Assembly (NCBI RefSeq): GCF_007097485.1
Contig: NZ_VKDE01000023.1
Span: 1 to 64,000 of the forward strand
From: Carboxylicivirga sp. M1479
Lineage (GTDB): Bacteria > Bacteroidota > Bacteroidia > Bacteroidales > Marinilabiliaceae
Reading direction: 5' to 3'
DNA: 64,000 bases
Notes under the pieces: generated by a model
Seen by the model: only the letters and a program-made list of their open reading frames with translations
Told to the model about the DNA's origin: nothing
Databases searched by the model: none
Translations under genes and position numbers: made by a program
Shown: in pieces, positions 24,540 through 33,494 of the stretch
Numbering within the stretch: position 1 is the stretch's first letter
How the letters are laid out: each line of letters starts with the position of its first letter

Positions 24540-26372
24540 ATGATTCTTACTTTTCTAAATAAATTCTGGCGAAATTTTATATTTTGGTTATTGTTTTTTG
24601 CCATTCACCGTTTGGCCTTTATCGTATTCAACCATGGTTATGCCGATGGTGCACCTGTATGGCACCTGTTGGCATCTTTTGGTATAGGGCTGCGCTTAGA
24701 TAGTTCGTTTACCGGTTACATAATGGGAATTGTAGGTGTAGTTCAGCTTTTACCTACCGTTGTTAGCAGGCAAGTTTGTTTACGCTGTTTTGATTATATC
24801 AATTTCACCCTTATTGTTTTGCTAACTGGCTTTATGTTGGGTGATACCTTTTTATATTCTTATTGGGGAAGGCACATGGACTTGGAAGCTCTTGAGTTTA
24901 TGAAAACTCCTGCCATTGTGATGGCCTCTTTGCATTGGTATGAAATGTTGCTATTTGCCTTGGCCTTGATAGCTAGCTCATACTTTTTTATAAAGTTGTA
25001 CTTGAAAGTAAGCAAGGTATCGGCAAAAAAAGAAAAGGCTAATTGGAAAAATACGGTGGTTTTAACTTCGGTGATCCTAATCACTACTGCTAGTATGATA
25101 GCCCCTATTCGCGGAAGTGTTGGTGTGGCTCCAATAAATACTGGAGTGGCTTACTTTTCAACGCATCGATATGCCAATCACAGCGCTATAAATCCTATGT
25201 GGAATTTGGCTTATTCCATGAAAAAGATGGATGCCACTAAGGTTAAGTATCGTTATATGGATGATGCTTTGGCTGATTCGATTTTTGATAGTTTGACGAG
25301 GCACTCAGGTGACTATAAGCATCTTTTAACAACAAAACGACCTAATGTTGTTGTTATATTACTAGAGAGTTTTGCCGCTCACGCCATTGAAGCTTTAGGT
25401 GGTGCCTCGGTTACACCAACGATTAATAGTTTGATACCCGAAAGTATTTTGTTTAGCAATATTAGAGCTGCTGCCAACCGATCTGATAAAGGTTTGGTGG
25501 CCACATTAGCCGGATATCAGGTATTGCCTGCCTACTCCATTATTCGTTTCCCCGAGAAAACGAGTAGTTTACCGTTTTTACCTAAACGATTAAAGGAGAA
25601 TGGTTATCAAGACTTGACCTATATCTATGGAGGCGATATAAAGTTTAAAAACATGAACTCGTTTGTAACCCAGGCAGGCTTCGAAAAAGTGGTGTCAGTC
25701 GATGATTTTGATGATGACTTGCAGGGCGAGAAATGGGGTGTTCACGATGAATATACCTTTCGTCGGTTAGTAGACGAGATGAAGCACTCGGCTGAACCTT
25801 ATTTTAAATTCTTTTTTACTTTGAGCAGCCATGAGCCCTTTGATGTGCCAATGGAGCGTTTATATGAGGATGATTATCACAATTCCATTGCTTACACCGA
25901 TAAGTGTTTGGGCGAATTTTTTGAAACGGTTAAAAAGGAAGGTTTTTGGGATAATACCTTGTTTGTTTTATTGGCCGACCATGGTGTTGGTGGGCCTGAT
26001 CGGCTAAGCATGGAGCAACAGGAGTTTTATCACATACCTATGTTATGGACTGGGGGAGCAGTTGCTTCCAAAGACACTGTAATAAGTAAAATTGGTTCGC
26101 AAACCGATATGGCCCGTACTTTGCTTAGCCAGTTAGATATTCCGGCGGATGACATGCGTTTTAGTAAAAACATATTGGATGAAAGTACCGAATCCTTTGC
26201 TTTCTTTACGCTTTCTTCATTTGGGATGGCTTTGCTAGAGGAGGAGGCATATCAGGCCTACAACAACAATTTGAAAAAGTTTATATCAATAAGTGGAGCA
26301 AGTACTCAAGCAGACAGCTTAAAAGCCAAGGCATATTTGCAAGTATTGTATAATGATTCGAAAAATAGATAA
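24540..26372 (+). CDS. LtaS-like membrane phosphatase/sulfatase-superfamily enzyme
   Basis: A 610-residue protein with about five N-terminal membrane spans (1-190) and an extracytoplasmic alkaline-phosphatase/sulfatase-fold domain (about 265-540). Metal-site motifs are NVVVILLESF (E276), SHEPFDVP and LFVLLADHGVG. The nucleophile usually found as Thr in LtaS appears here as S315 in ANRSDKGLVATLAG; this placement is my reading. LtaS-type enzymes move phosphoglycerol or phosphoethanolamine from phospholipid to a polymer or glycan. Given the CDP-alditol genes next door, a role in phosphate decoration of surface glycan is plausible. The U32 gene starts one base after its stop. Confidence 0.88.
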   Translation: MILTFLNKFWRNFIFWLLFFAIHRLAFIVFNHGYADGAPVWHLLASFGIGLRLDSSFTGYIMGIVGVVQLLPTVVSRQVCLRCFDYINFTLIVLLTGFMLGDTFLYSYWGRHMDLEALEFMKTPAIVMASLHWYEMLLFALALIASSYFFIKLYLKVSKVSAKKEKANWKNTVVLTSVILITTASMIAPIRGSVGVAPINTGVAYFSTHRYANHSAINPMWNLAYSMKKMDATKVKYRYMDDALADSIFDSLTRHSGDYKHLLTTKRPNVVVILLESFAAHAIEALGGASVTPTINSLIPESILFSNIRAAANRSDKGLVATLAGYQVLPAYSIIRFPEKTSSLPFLPKRLKENGYQDLTYIYGGDIKFKNMNSFVTQAGFEKVVSVDDFDDDLQGEKWGVHDEYTFRRLVDEMKHSAEPYFKFFFTLSSHEPFDVPMERLYEDDYHNSIAYTDKCLGEFFETVKKEGFWDNTLFVLLADHGVGGPDRLSMEQQEFYHIPMLWTGGAVASKDTVISKIGSQTDMARTLLSQLDIPADDMRFSKNILDESTESFAFFTLSSFGMALLEEEAYQAYNNNLKKFISISGASTQADSLKAKAYLQVLYNDSKNR

Positions 26373-26373
26373 G

Positions 26374-27642
26374 ATGAATAAACCACAATTAAAGAGAGAG
26401 GATTTTGAGATAATGGCACCCGTAGGTTCGTACGAATCTTTAAGAGCAGCCATACAAGGAGGAGCTAATTCGGTTTATTTTGGTATTGAGCAGTTGAACA
26501 TGCGTTCGCGTTCATCCAATAATTTTTCGAATGATGACCTACGTGAACTTGTCAAGATATCGAAGGAACATGGGATTAAAACCTATCTGACGGTTAATGT
26601 TGTTATTTTTAATGAGGAGTTGGATACCATGCGCGAGATTATTGACGTGGCCAAGGAAGTTGGGGTAACAGCAGTGATTGCATCCGACCAGGCAGCTATT
26701 AATTATGCACATGGCAAGGGTGTTGAAGTACACATCTCAACACAGGTAAATATATCCAATGTTGAAACTTTGAAGTTCTACAGTCATTATGCCGATGTGG
26801 TGGTTCTGGCCCGTGAATTAAATATGGAGCAGGTAAAGGCCATTTATCAAAACATTGTGGACGAAGATATACGTGGCCCCAAAGGAGAACTCATACAAAT
26901 TGAGATGTTTGCTCACGGTGCTTTATGTATGGCAACATCTGGCAAGTGTTATATCAGTTTACATCAGTTAAATGCCTCGGCCAATAGGGGAGGTTGTTTA
27001 CAGCCTTGCCGACGTGGATATACCGTTACCGAAAAAGAAACGGGCAAGCAAATGGAGTTGGAGAACGATTACATTATGTCGCCCAAGGATCTGAAGACCA
27101 TCCATTTTTTGAATAAAATGATGGATGCAGGTGTACGCGTTTTTAAGATTGAGGGACGTGCACGCTCAGCAGAATATGTAAAAACGGTTTGCGAGTGTTA
27201 TAACGAGGCCATTGAAGCTGTTATGGATGGTTCTTATGATGAGGCTAAGATAAAAGAGTGGGACAGTCGTTTGTCCGAGGTCTTCAATCGAGGATTTTGG
27301 GATGGTTATTACATGGGACAAAAGTTAGGCGAATGGAGCCATAACTATGGTTCGCGTGCTACCAAAAAGAAAGTGTACATTGGAAAGGGTATGAACTATT
27401 TTCCGAAACTTAAAGTGGCTGAATTTTTAATGGAAACTAAATCCTTAAAAGTGGGTGATGAAATACTTATTACCGGACCAACTACAGGTGTCATACAAAT
27501 GACAGTGCCGGAAATACGTGTTGACCTAAAGCCTGTTGAAGAGACCGTAAAAGGGGAGCGTTTTAGTTTTATAGTTGATGAAAAAATCAGGCGTTCCGAT
27601 AAATTATATAAGATTGTTGATGCCAATTTGGTTGATAACTAA
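26374..27642 (+). CDS. Peptidase U32-family protein (TrhP/RlhA type)
   Basis: A 422-residue TIM-barrel-like protein. Seen are FEIMAPVGSYESLRAAIQGG, SVYFGIEQLNMR and the cysteine segment HGALCMATSGKCYIS followed by RGGCLQPCRRGY, giving the four cysteines of the family. U32 members act in hydroxylation of tRNA uridine-34 (TrhP) or 23S rRNA (RlhA), despite the peptidase name. The frame is open from 26353 inside the previous gene, but the ATG at 26374, one base past that stop, fits better. Co-transcription with the LtaS-like gene is likely, though no functional link is evident. Confidence 0.9.
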   Translation: MNKPQLKREDFEIMAPVGSYESLRAAIQGGANSVYFGIEQLNMRSRSSNNFSNDDLRELVKISKEHGIKTYLTVNVVIFNEELDTMREIIDVAKEVGVTAVIASDQAAINYAHGKGVEVHISTQVNISNVETLKFYSHYADVVVLARELNMEQVKAIYQNIVDEDIRGPKGELIQIEMFAHGALCMATSGKCYISLHQLNASANRGGCLQPCRRGYTVTEKETGKQMELENDYIMSPKDLKTIHFLNKMMDAGVRVFKIEGRARSAEYVKTVCECYNEAIEAVMDGSYDEAKIKEWDSRLSEVFNRGFWDGYYMGQKLGEWSHNYGSRATKKKVYIGKGMNYFPKLKVAEFLMETKSLKVGDEILITGPTTGVIQMTVPEIRVDLKPVEETVKGERFSFIVDEKIRRSDKLYKIVDANLVDN

Positions 27643-27688
27643 AGCACCAGGTTGACCAACATATTTTTACATTTTAAAGCAACAAACA

Positions 27689-28492
27689 ATGAATATATCA
27701 GGCAATATATCTAAAATGAAAACCAGTATTGAAAACGATGAGGTCGTATATGAATTACGCCTTAACAACGAACTGGTGAATATAAGCGAGTTAGTTGGTA
27801 AAACAATTACACTGGAGTATCAGAACCAAATAAACTGTATTGCCTGTGGGAAGAAGACCTCCAAGTCCTTTGCTCAAGGCTTTTGCTATAACTGTTTTCA
27901 AACAGCCCCTCAAGCCGAAGAGTGTGTGCTGAAACCTGAGACCTGTCGAGCGCATTTGGGAGAGGCACGTGATATTGAATTTGCCGAAGCCCATTGTTTA
28001 ATACCACACTATGTGTATTTAGCCATTGCATCGGGTGTAAAGGTGGGTATTACTCGCCATACGCAAATCCCAACGCGCTGGATTGATCAAGGTGCCTCAA
28101 AGGCCATTATAATTGCCGAAGTCCCCAATCGCCATATTGCAGGTGTGATGGAAGTGCATCTAAAACAATATTTTGCGGATAAAACCAATTGGCGAGCGAT
28201 GCTAAAAAATGTGGTGGCCAACGATATCGATATTGCCAGTGAAAAGCTTAAGGCTATTGAGCACTTGCCCGATGAATTAAAACAATATGTTATGGCCGAT
28301 GCCAAAGAATGGACGCTTAACTACCCTGTTGAAACTTATCCTTTGAAGCCTCAATCCTTAACGTTTGACAAAGAGGCAAAAATAAGTGGAACACTAAAAG
28401 GGATAAAAGGTCAGTACCTTTTGCTTGATAACGATCGTGTACTGAATATTCGTAAGCATAATGGTTATTTAGTCTCTGTTCAGGCTGATTAG
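27689..28492 (+). CDS. DUF2797 family protein
   Basis: A cytosolic 267-residue protein. An N-terminal cysteine module has CIACGKK and FCYNCF plus further Cys and His (CVLKPETCRAH), probably binding zinc. The central domain has the family pattern YLAIASGVKVGITR and RWIDQGA, which looks like the YV...KVGxTR start of a GIY-YIG-like fold, followed by KTNWRAMLKN. The biochemical function is unknown. A C-terminal segment (about 225-267) with short strands could be an OB-like cap. It is 46 bp after the U32 gene on the same strand, so it may be the third gene of that unit. Confidence 0.88.
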   Translation: MNISGNISKMKTSIENDEVVYELRLNNELVNISELVGKTITLEYQNQINCIACGKKTSKSFAQGFCYNCFQTAPQAEECVLKPETCRAHLGEARDIEFAEAHCLIPHYVYLAIASGVKVGITRHTQIPTRWIDQGASKAIIIAEVPNRHIAGVMEVHLKQYFADKTNWRAMLKNVVANDIDIASEKLKAIEHLPDELKQYVMADAKEWTLNYPVETYPLKPQSLTFDKEAKISGTLKGIKGQYLLLDNDRVLNIRKHNGYLVSVQAD

Positions 28493-28518
28493 AATAGTTT
28501 CCTTTTATTCGAATTCTA

Positions 28519-28565
28519 CAGGATTGCATCTATATTGACGATTTGTAAGTAATGATGCGATCCTG
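28519..28565. terminator. Hairpin between convergent genes
   Basis: CAGGATTGCATC pairs with GATGCGATCCTG apart from one mismatch, with a 23-base loop. It sits between the DUF2797 gene and the convergent EEP gene and may terminate both. Confidence 0.45.
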
Positions 28566-28583
28566 AATTATATTAAACATTGT

Positions 28584-30215
28584 TTACTGCACTACTAACT
28601 CATCAATCAATAACCAGGATGGATTACCTTTAGCACTATGTGTTGCTGGTAATAAGCCTGCATTATAAACTGATATCTTTAAATAGCGTGCTCTTGCTTT
28701 AAAAGGCATGTGGAGTAGGTGGTGTTGGCTTTGCGATTCGTCAAAACTTGCTTGATAACTTGCCGTATGTATCTTTTTGTAAGTTATACCATCGTTGGAA
28801 ATACTTATCTCAATCATCGACGGAGTGGCAACCCACTTGGCAGGATGCGATAAACAGGATAAATATACTTCTCTGATATTACTGCGTTGCTTGAAGTCAA
28901 ATAAGAAATCATTATCGGTACCATTAAAACCAATCCAATATTTATCATTAAATTGGTCAATACTGCCCTGCTGCCCATCAAATAAAGCAGCATAACTACC
29001 CGAAAAATACTGTTCATCAGGTTGTGGTATTACTTCTATTAGACGAGCTTTAGTAGGTATTTTTTTTATGTATTGTTGCGATACCGTTGCCGATGGATAC
29101 ATATTGTGCTGAAAGGCTCGTGCTTTTAGCTGGCCACTGTTTTTAATCGTTATGGCTTTGTTATAAAGAGCTGAACTAGTGTCGGGTATTTCACCATTTA
29201 ATGTATAATAGATATTTGTATTACTGCCCTGTGAGCTAATTTGCACTTTGCTTGAGTCGTAAAAGCACAAGGGCTGTGGTTCAATAAGTGGTGCTGGCGT
29301 GTTTTGTTTGAGCTTTTTAACAGCTCCTTGCGCTTCCCTCTGGTTTAATCGAAAGCTCAAATCTGCCATAATGGGGTAATGGTCAGAAATGTAAATACCA
29401 TCTTCTTTAACTTTATAGGTGTTAAAGTGTTTAGCATCAAAAAATCCATTCACAAAAATGTGGTCAATTACTACCTCAGGTGTTTCATCATTAAAGCCAT
29501 TGTAGGTTTGAATGCTTACAGGTTTGTTGTCGAGCGGTAATTCACGACTATCCCACAATTGATCAAAATCCTGCCAGTTTTCGGTCATGGTGGTGTACAT
29601 GCGTTCGTTTGGCTGTGCGTTAAAGTCTCCAGTTAAAATAAGTGGTGCGCCGCTGGCTATGGTATTCATTTTTTTGAGTAGTAATATGGTGCTTTCGTTA
29701 CGAGCATAGGAACTCATATGGCTAAAGTGGGTGTTAAACACATAAAAGATATAGCCCTGTTGAATGTCCTTAAGCTGCACCCAGCTAACAATACGAGGAT
29801 AGGTAGCCCCCCAACTAACACTGCCAGGGATCTCTGGTGTTTCCGATAACCAAAAGTAGGATGACGCCAATAGTTCGTATTTATTCTTGAGGTAAAAGAC
29901 AGGGGTAAACTCACCCTTTTCTTTTCCGTCATCACGGCCGGCACCAACATAATGGTATTGCTCTAGGTTAATTTGTATGTCATCCAATTGGTGTTTCATT
30001 ACTTCCTGAAAGCCAATGATGTCGGGTGTTGCTTCTTTGAGAAATGAATAAACCAGGGCTTTGCGATTGGCCCAGGCATTAATCCCATCATTGGGATTGT
30101 CGTAGCGAATGTTAAAGCTCATCGTTTTTACTACACGTTCTTGTTTGGTGCAGTAATACAGAAAGCTGCCAATGACAACTACGCAGAGGATTAAAAGGCT
30201 TCGGATATGTGCCAT
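28584..30215 (-). CDS. Secreted endonuclease/exonuclease/phosphatase-domain protein with CBM-like C-terminus
   Basis: A 543-residue exported protein with an N-terminal hydrophobic signal or anchor (about 5-22; a Cys follows at 22, but without a clear lipobox). Residues about 30-275 are an EEP domain: MSFNIRYDNPNDG, DIIGFQEVMKHQ, LILTGDFNAQP and ISDHYPIMADL carry the metal and catalytic residues. Residues about 305-385 resemble the chitobiase C-terminal-type domain (IYYTLNGEIPDTSSALYNK), and about 405-543 an F5/8 type C (discoidin) domain. It begins 2 bp after the GH92 gene, so a phosphodiesterase or phosphatase role on phosphorylated mannan is a fair guess. Confidence 0.87.
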   Translation of the reverse strand: MAHIRSLLILCVVVIGSFLYYCTKQERVVKTMSFNIRYDNPNDGINAWANRKALVYSFLKEATPDIIGFQEVMKHQLDDIQINLEQYHYVGAGRDDGKEKGEFTPVFYLKNKYELLASSYFWLSETPEIPGSVSWGATYPRIVSWVQLKDIQQGYIFYVFNTHFSHMSSYARNESTILLLKKMNTIASGAPLILTGDFNAQPNERMYTTMTENWQDFDQLWDSRELPLDNKPVSIQTYNGFNDETPEVVIDHIFVNGFFDAKHFNTYKVKEDGIYISDHYPIMADLSFRLNQREAQGAVKKLKQNTPAPLIEPQPLCFYDSSKVQISSQGSNTNIYYTLNGEIPDTSSALYNKAITIKNSGQLKARAFQHNMYPSATVSQQYIKKIPTKARLIEVIPQPDEQYFSGSYAALFDGQQGSIDQFNDKYWIGFNGTDNDFLFDFKQRSNIREVYLSCLSHPAKWVATPSMIEISISNDGITYKKIHTASYQASFDESQSQHHLLHMPFKARARYLKISVYNAGLLPATHSAKGNPSWLLIDELVVQ

Positions 30216-30217
30216 GT

Positions 30218-32470
30218 TTAGGGTTGGTGTTTGGGGTTGGAGCCGAGTTTATATTTAATGTGTCCTGTCTTTATTAAGTCGTGGTGGTTAATGAAAAAGC
30301 GATCGTAAGGATGTCCGTTTATTTGTATTTCTTTAATGAATATATCATCGGGCGATTTACGTTGCGACTCAATAACTATTTGTTTGTTTTCATAAATGGA
30401 GGTGTCTAGATGAATGGTTATTTTATCAAAAAGCGGACTTGATAGGGTGTAGTTCATATCACCTGGACAGCTTGGATAGAGTCCCATCATGCTGTAAATA
30501 AGCCAGGCCGATAATGTGCCAGTGTCGTCGTTACCAGGTAATCCGCCAGGCTCGTTTTTGAAATAGCGCTTAATGCAGTCGTGCACCTGCTTTTGCGTTC
30601 GCCATTCCTCACCACTGGCATAATTAAATAGATACGGATACCCCATATCCGGCTCATTACTCATATCAAACAAGCTATCTTTAAAGCATTTGTTAAGCTG
30701 TTGTACAAATTTGTTTTTACCACCCATTAAACGAATAAGGCCTTTGGTGTCGTGAGGGACAGCAAATGAGTACTGCCACGAGCTGCCCTCGTGAAAGCCA
30801 TTAGCTGCTTGGAAGTTTTCACCTTGTAAGGGGTCGAATCCCTCCATGTACTTACCCTCCTCGGTCACAGGTCTTAGTAACTTATAATCTTTGTCAAAGT
30901 ACTTTTTGTAGCCCATGGATCGTTGCAGGGATTTCCGATGGGTGGTTTTATCTCCCATTTCATTGGCCATTAGCGCCAGATTATAGTCCGAAATATAAAG
31001 TTCTAAAGCCTGCGAAACCGAGTTGTCAAATTCTTTGGTAAAAGGGATGTAATGATTCTCCAGATAGAACTCATTATCATGACGAATAAAATTATCAGCG
31101 CTTGTGTTGGCGTGTTTTAACATGGCCAGATAAGCCGCATTCACATCAAAATCGGTAAGACCTCGTCGATAAGTATCATTAATAACTATTAAAGCTGGGT
31201 CTCCTTCCATCACATCGGCCTCACGACCATAAATTTCCCATTTTGGTAGCCAGCCACTCTCTTTGTACATATCCACCATGTTACGAACCATGGTCAGTTG
31301 CTTTTGTGGGTAAAGCAGCGACATGAGTGGATGGACCGTACGGTAGGTATCCCATAGTGAAAAAACAGTGTAGCGATTTTCTTTTTGACTGTTCAGAATT
31401 GCATCGGACTCCATTGCCGGGTAATCGCCATTAACATCCTGTAAAATATTGGGATGTAGCAACAAATGATAAAGGGCTGTGTAAAACTGTATACGATCAT
31501 TCTCGGTGCCGCCTTCCACTTCAACAACCATAAGCTCCTTATTCCAGGCTTCAAAAGCTTGCTTTTTTATCTGCTCAAATGATAAGTTGGTTTGTTCCTT
31601 CTCCAGGTTCTCCCGTGCGTTTTCAATGCTAACATAACTAACGCCCACTTGCACCTCAACTTGCTCACCCTCCTCGGCATCAAATGAAAAACAGGCGCCT
31701 ATTTTTTCGCCCGAAAGCTCCTTGTTGTATTTTGTATATAGTTTATAGCTATTACTGCTTGAACTCCAGTTGTGTCGGGCTCCGGGTAATTGTTGGTGAA
31801 ACTTCCAGTAAGCGCTTTTCATATTATCGCGCTTAATCCGTAAAACAAAATAAACGGGTATTACAGCATCGGGGCGGTAGCAAAAGGTTCCCATTAGTTT
31901 ATAGCCCTCAATTTCGTTGTTGGCCACACGTTTAATGTGTGCCCCACTTTCATTAGTCAGTCCATGCCCCAGGTCGATTAATATATTGGCTTTGCCAGCA
32001 GGAAAGGTAAAACGACTTAGTCCCGAGCGGTTTGTGGCTGTTACTTCAGCATCAATCTTGTAACGTTCTAAGTGAGTAGAATAGTAGCCCGGTTCAGCTT
32101 TTTGTTCCGATAGTTTTGATCCGTATTTATTGACATCAACGATAAGCTCTCCGCAAGTGGGCATTACCACTATGCTTCCCAAATCGGGGCATCCTACACC
32201 GCTTAAGTTAACGTGCGAGAACCCTGTCATCCATTTATTATTATATACGTATGGGTTGCTGCACCAATTATTGGTATTGGAGTATTCGTTGCCTGGATGA
32301 GGTGTAACATTAAACGGAACAACGGAAACCATGCCATGAGGCCTTACTGCTCCCGGATGGGTAGCACCATAATTAGAAGTGCCAATAAATGGATTGACCA
32401 AATTCGCTGGCTCTTGGGCTGTGAGCTGATGGCATAGTAAGGCGATGAAAATTACTAAGACTCCTTTCAT
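30218..32470 (-). CDS. GH92 family alpha-mannosidase
   Basis: A secreted 750-residue exo-alpha-mannosidase, usually alpha-1,2. A signal peptide of about 18 residues is followed by the GH92 start NLVNPFIGTSNYGATHPGA. Other marks are GMVSVVPFN, FSHVNLSGVGCPDLG, FSLWDTYRTVHPLM, SNEPDMGYPYLFNY and the catalytic-region GGLPGNDDTGTLSAW. Members act on mannan or host N-glycans and need calcium. It is operonic with the EEP-domain gene 2 bp downstream. No SusC/SusD pair is nearby, so this is not a classic utilisation locus. Confidence 0.96.
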   Translation of the reverse strand: MKGVLVIFIALLCHQLTAQEPANLVNPFIGTSNYGATHPGAVRPHGMVSVVPFNVTPHPGNEYSNTNNWCSNPYVYNNKWMTGFSHVNLSGVGCPDLGSIVVMPTCGELIVDVNKYGSKLSEQKAEPGYYSTHLERYKIDAEVTATNRSGLSRFTFPAGKANILIDLGHGLTNESGAHIKRVANNEIEGYKLMGTFCYRPDAVIPVYFVLRIKRDNMKSAYWKFHQQLPGARHNWSSSSNSYKLYTKYNKELSGEKIGACFSFDAEEGEQVEVQVGVSYVSIENARENLEKEQTNLSFEQIKKQAFEAWNKELMVVEVEGGTENDRIQFYTALYHLLLHPNILQDVNGDYPAMESDAILNSQKENRYTVFSLWDTYRTVHPLMSLLYPQKQLTMVRNMVDMYKESGWLPKWEIYGREADVMEGDPALIVINDTYRRGLTDFDVNAAYLAMLKHANTSADNFIRHDNEFYLENHYIPFTKEFDNSVSQALELYISDYNLALMANEMGDKTTHRKSLQRSMGYKKYFDKDYKLLRPVTEEGKYMEGFDPLQGENFQAANGFHEGSSWQYSFAVPHDTKGLIRLMGGKNKFVQQLNKCFKDSLFDMSNEPDMGYPYLFNYASGEEWRTQKQVHDCIKRYFKNEPGGLPGNDDTGTLSAWLIYSMMGLYPSCPGDMNYTLSSPLFDKITIHLDTSIYENKQIVIESQRKSPDDIFIKEIQINGHPYDRFFINHHDLIKTGHIKYKLGSNPKHQP

Positions 32471-32748
32471 AACGTGACTTTGGATGAGCCTTAAAGATAT
32501 AACCTTCTGTTGGTAATTGCTGTAGTTTTAGATGGATTGCTATAATGAGTTGATTATTAACTTAATATTGGGGATGAGTGCAGCGATGCAATGATTTGAT
32601 AAAAGGCGTGTTTTGATTCATATCAATTGGCCAATGGGCTTTTATGTAGTTGAGTCTTGTAGGTTAGTAGGCTTATGTGCATCTTTAAAAGCAGTAAATA
32701 GTGTCATGATGCATTTAAGCTCTAATGCAGTAAATAAGCCAATTAATA

Positions 32749-33489
32749 ATGAAAAATTTACTTGAAATTTGTTGTTACTCCTTCGAATCGGCTAAGTTGG
32801 CTCAAGAAGCTGGTGCCCATCGCATTGAATTGTGTGATAATTACTTGGAGGGCGGAACAACACCATCCCATGCAACCATTAAACATGCTGTTGACCAACT
32901 ACAGATACCTGTTAATGTGATTATTCGTCCGCGTGGAGGGGACTTTTTATATTCACAGCATGAATTTGAAGTGATGAAACAGGATGTAATTAATGCCCAA
33001 AAGCTTGGTGTTAATGGTGTGGTTTTCGGTATGCTTAAACCAGATGGGGAAATAGATGTTGAGCGAACAAAAGAACTAATGGCTTTGGCACCTTCGCTTG
33101 ATTTTACCTTTCATCGGGCATTTGATATGTGCCGTAACCATTTGCAGGCTCTTGAAAAACTTAAGCAGTGTGGTGTTAATCGCGTGCTTACTTCGGGTGG
33201 TATGAATACGGCTTATGAGGGAATAGATTTGCTAGCTGATTTAGTGACAGCGGCCAATAAGCAAATTGTAGTGATGCCTGGTAGCGGAATTAATGCATCA
33301 AACATTGCCACCATACGGCAACAAACTGGTGCTTCAGAATTTCATGCCTCGGCCAAAACCTTTGTGAGTAGTGCTATGCAATACTTTAACCCGGCTATTA
33401 GCATGGGCAAAGATGGTAATGTAGATGAGTACCAAAGGATAAGTGTTGAGGTTGAGCAGATAACAAAAATGATTAATATACTTAGATAA
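32749..33489 (+). CDS. cutC: CutC family protein
   Basis: A TIM-barrel protein of 246 residues. The family start LLEICCYSFESAKLAQEAGA, the ELCDNYLEGGTTPS loop, VIIRPRGGDFLYS, FHRAFDMC, VLTSGG and MPGSGINASN are all present. CutC was named for copper homeostasis, but its biochemical role is not settled. It is followed 5 bp later by the M81 lipoprotein gene, so the two form an operon. Two copies of GCAGTAAATA (32691 and 32727, 36 bp apart) lie in the upstream region. Confidence 0.95.
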   Translation: MKNLLEICCYSFESAKLAQEAGAHRIELCDNYLEGGTTPSHATIKHAVDQLQIPVNVIIRPRGGDFLYSQHEFEVMKQDVINAQKLGVNGVVFGMLKPDGEIDVERTKELMALAPSLDFTFHRAFDMCRNHLQALEKLKQCGVNRVLTSGGMNTAYEGIDLLADLVTAANKQIVVMPGSGINASNIATIRQQTGASEFHASAKTFVSSAMQYFNPAISMGKDGNVDEYQRISVEVEQITKMINILR

Positions 33490-33494
33490 ACGAG

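Noticed and set aside
30820-30860. tRNA-like GGTCGAATCCC stretch
   Set aside because: It lies inside the conserved GH92 coding sequence and no cloverleaf can be drawn around it.
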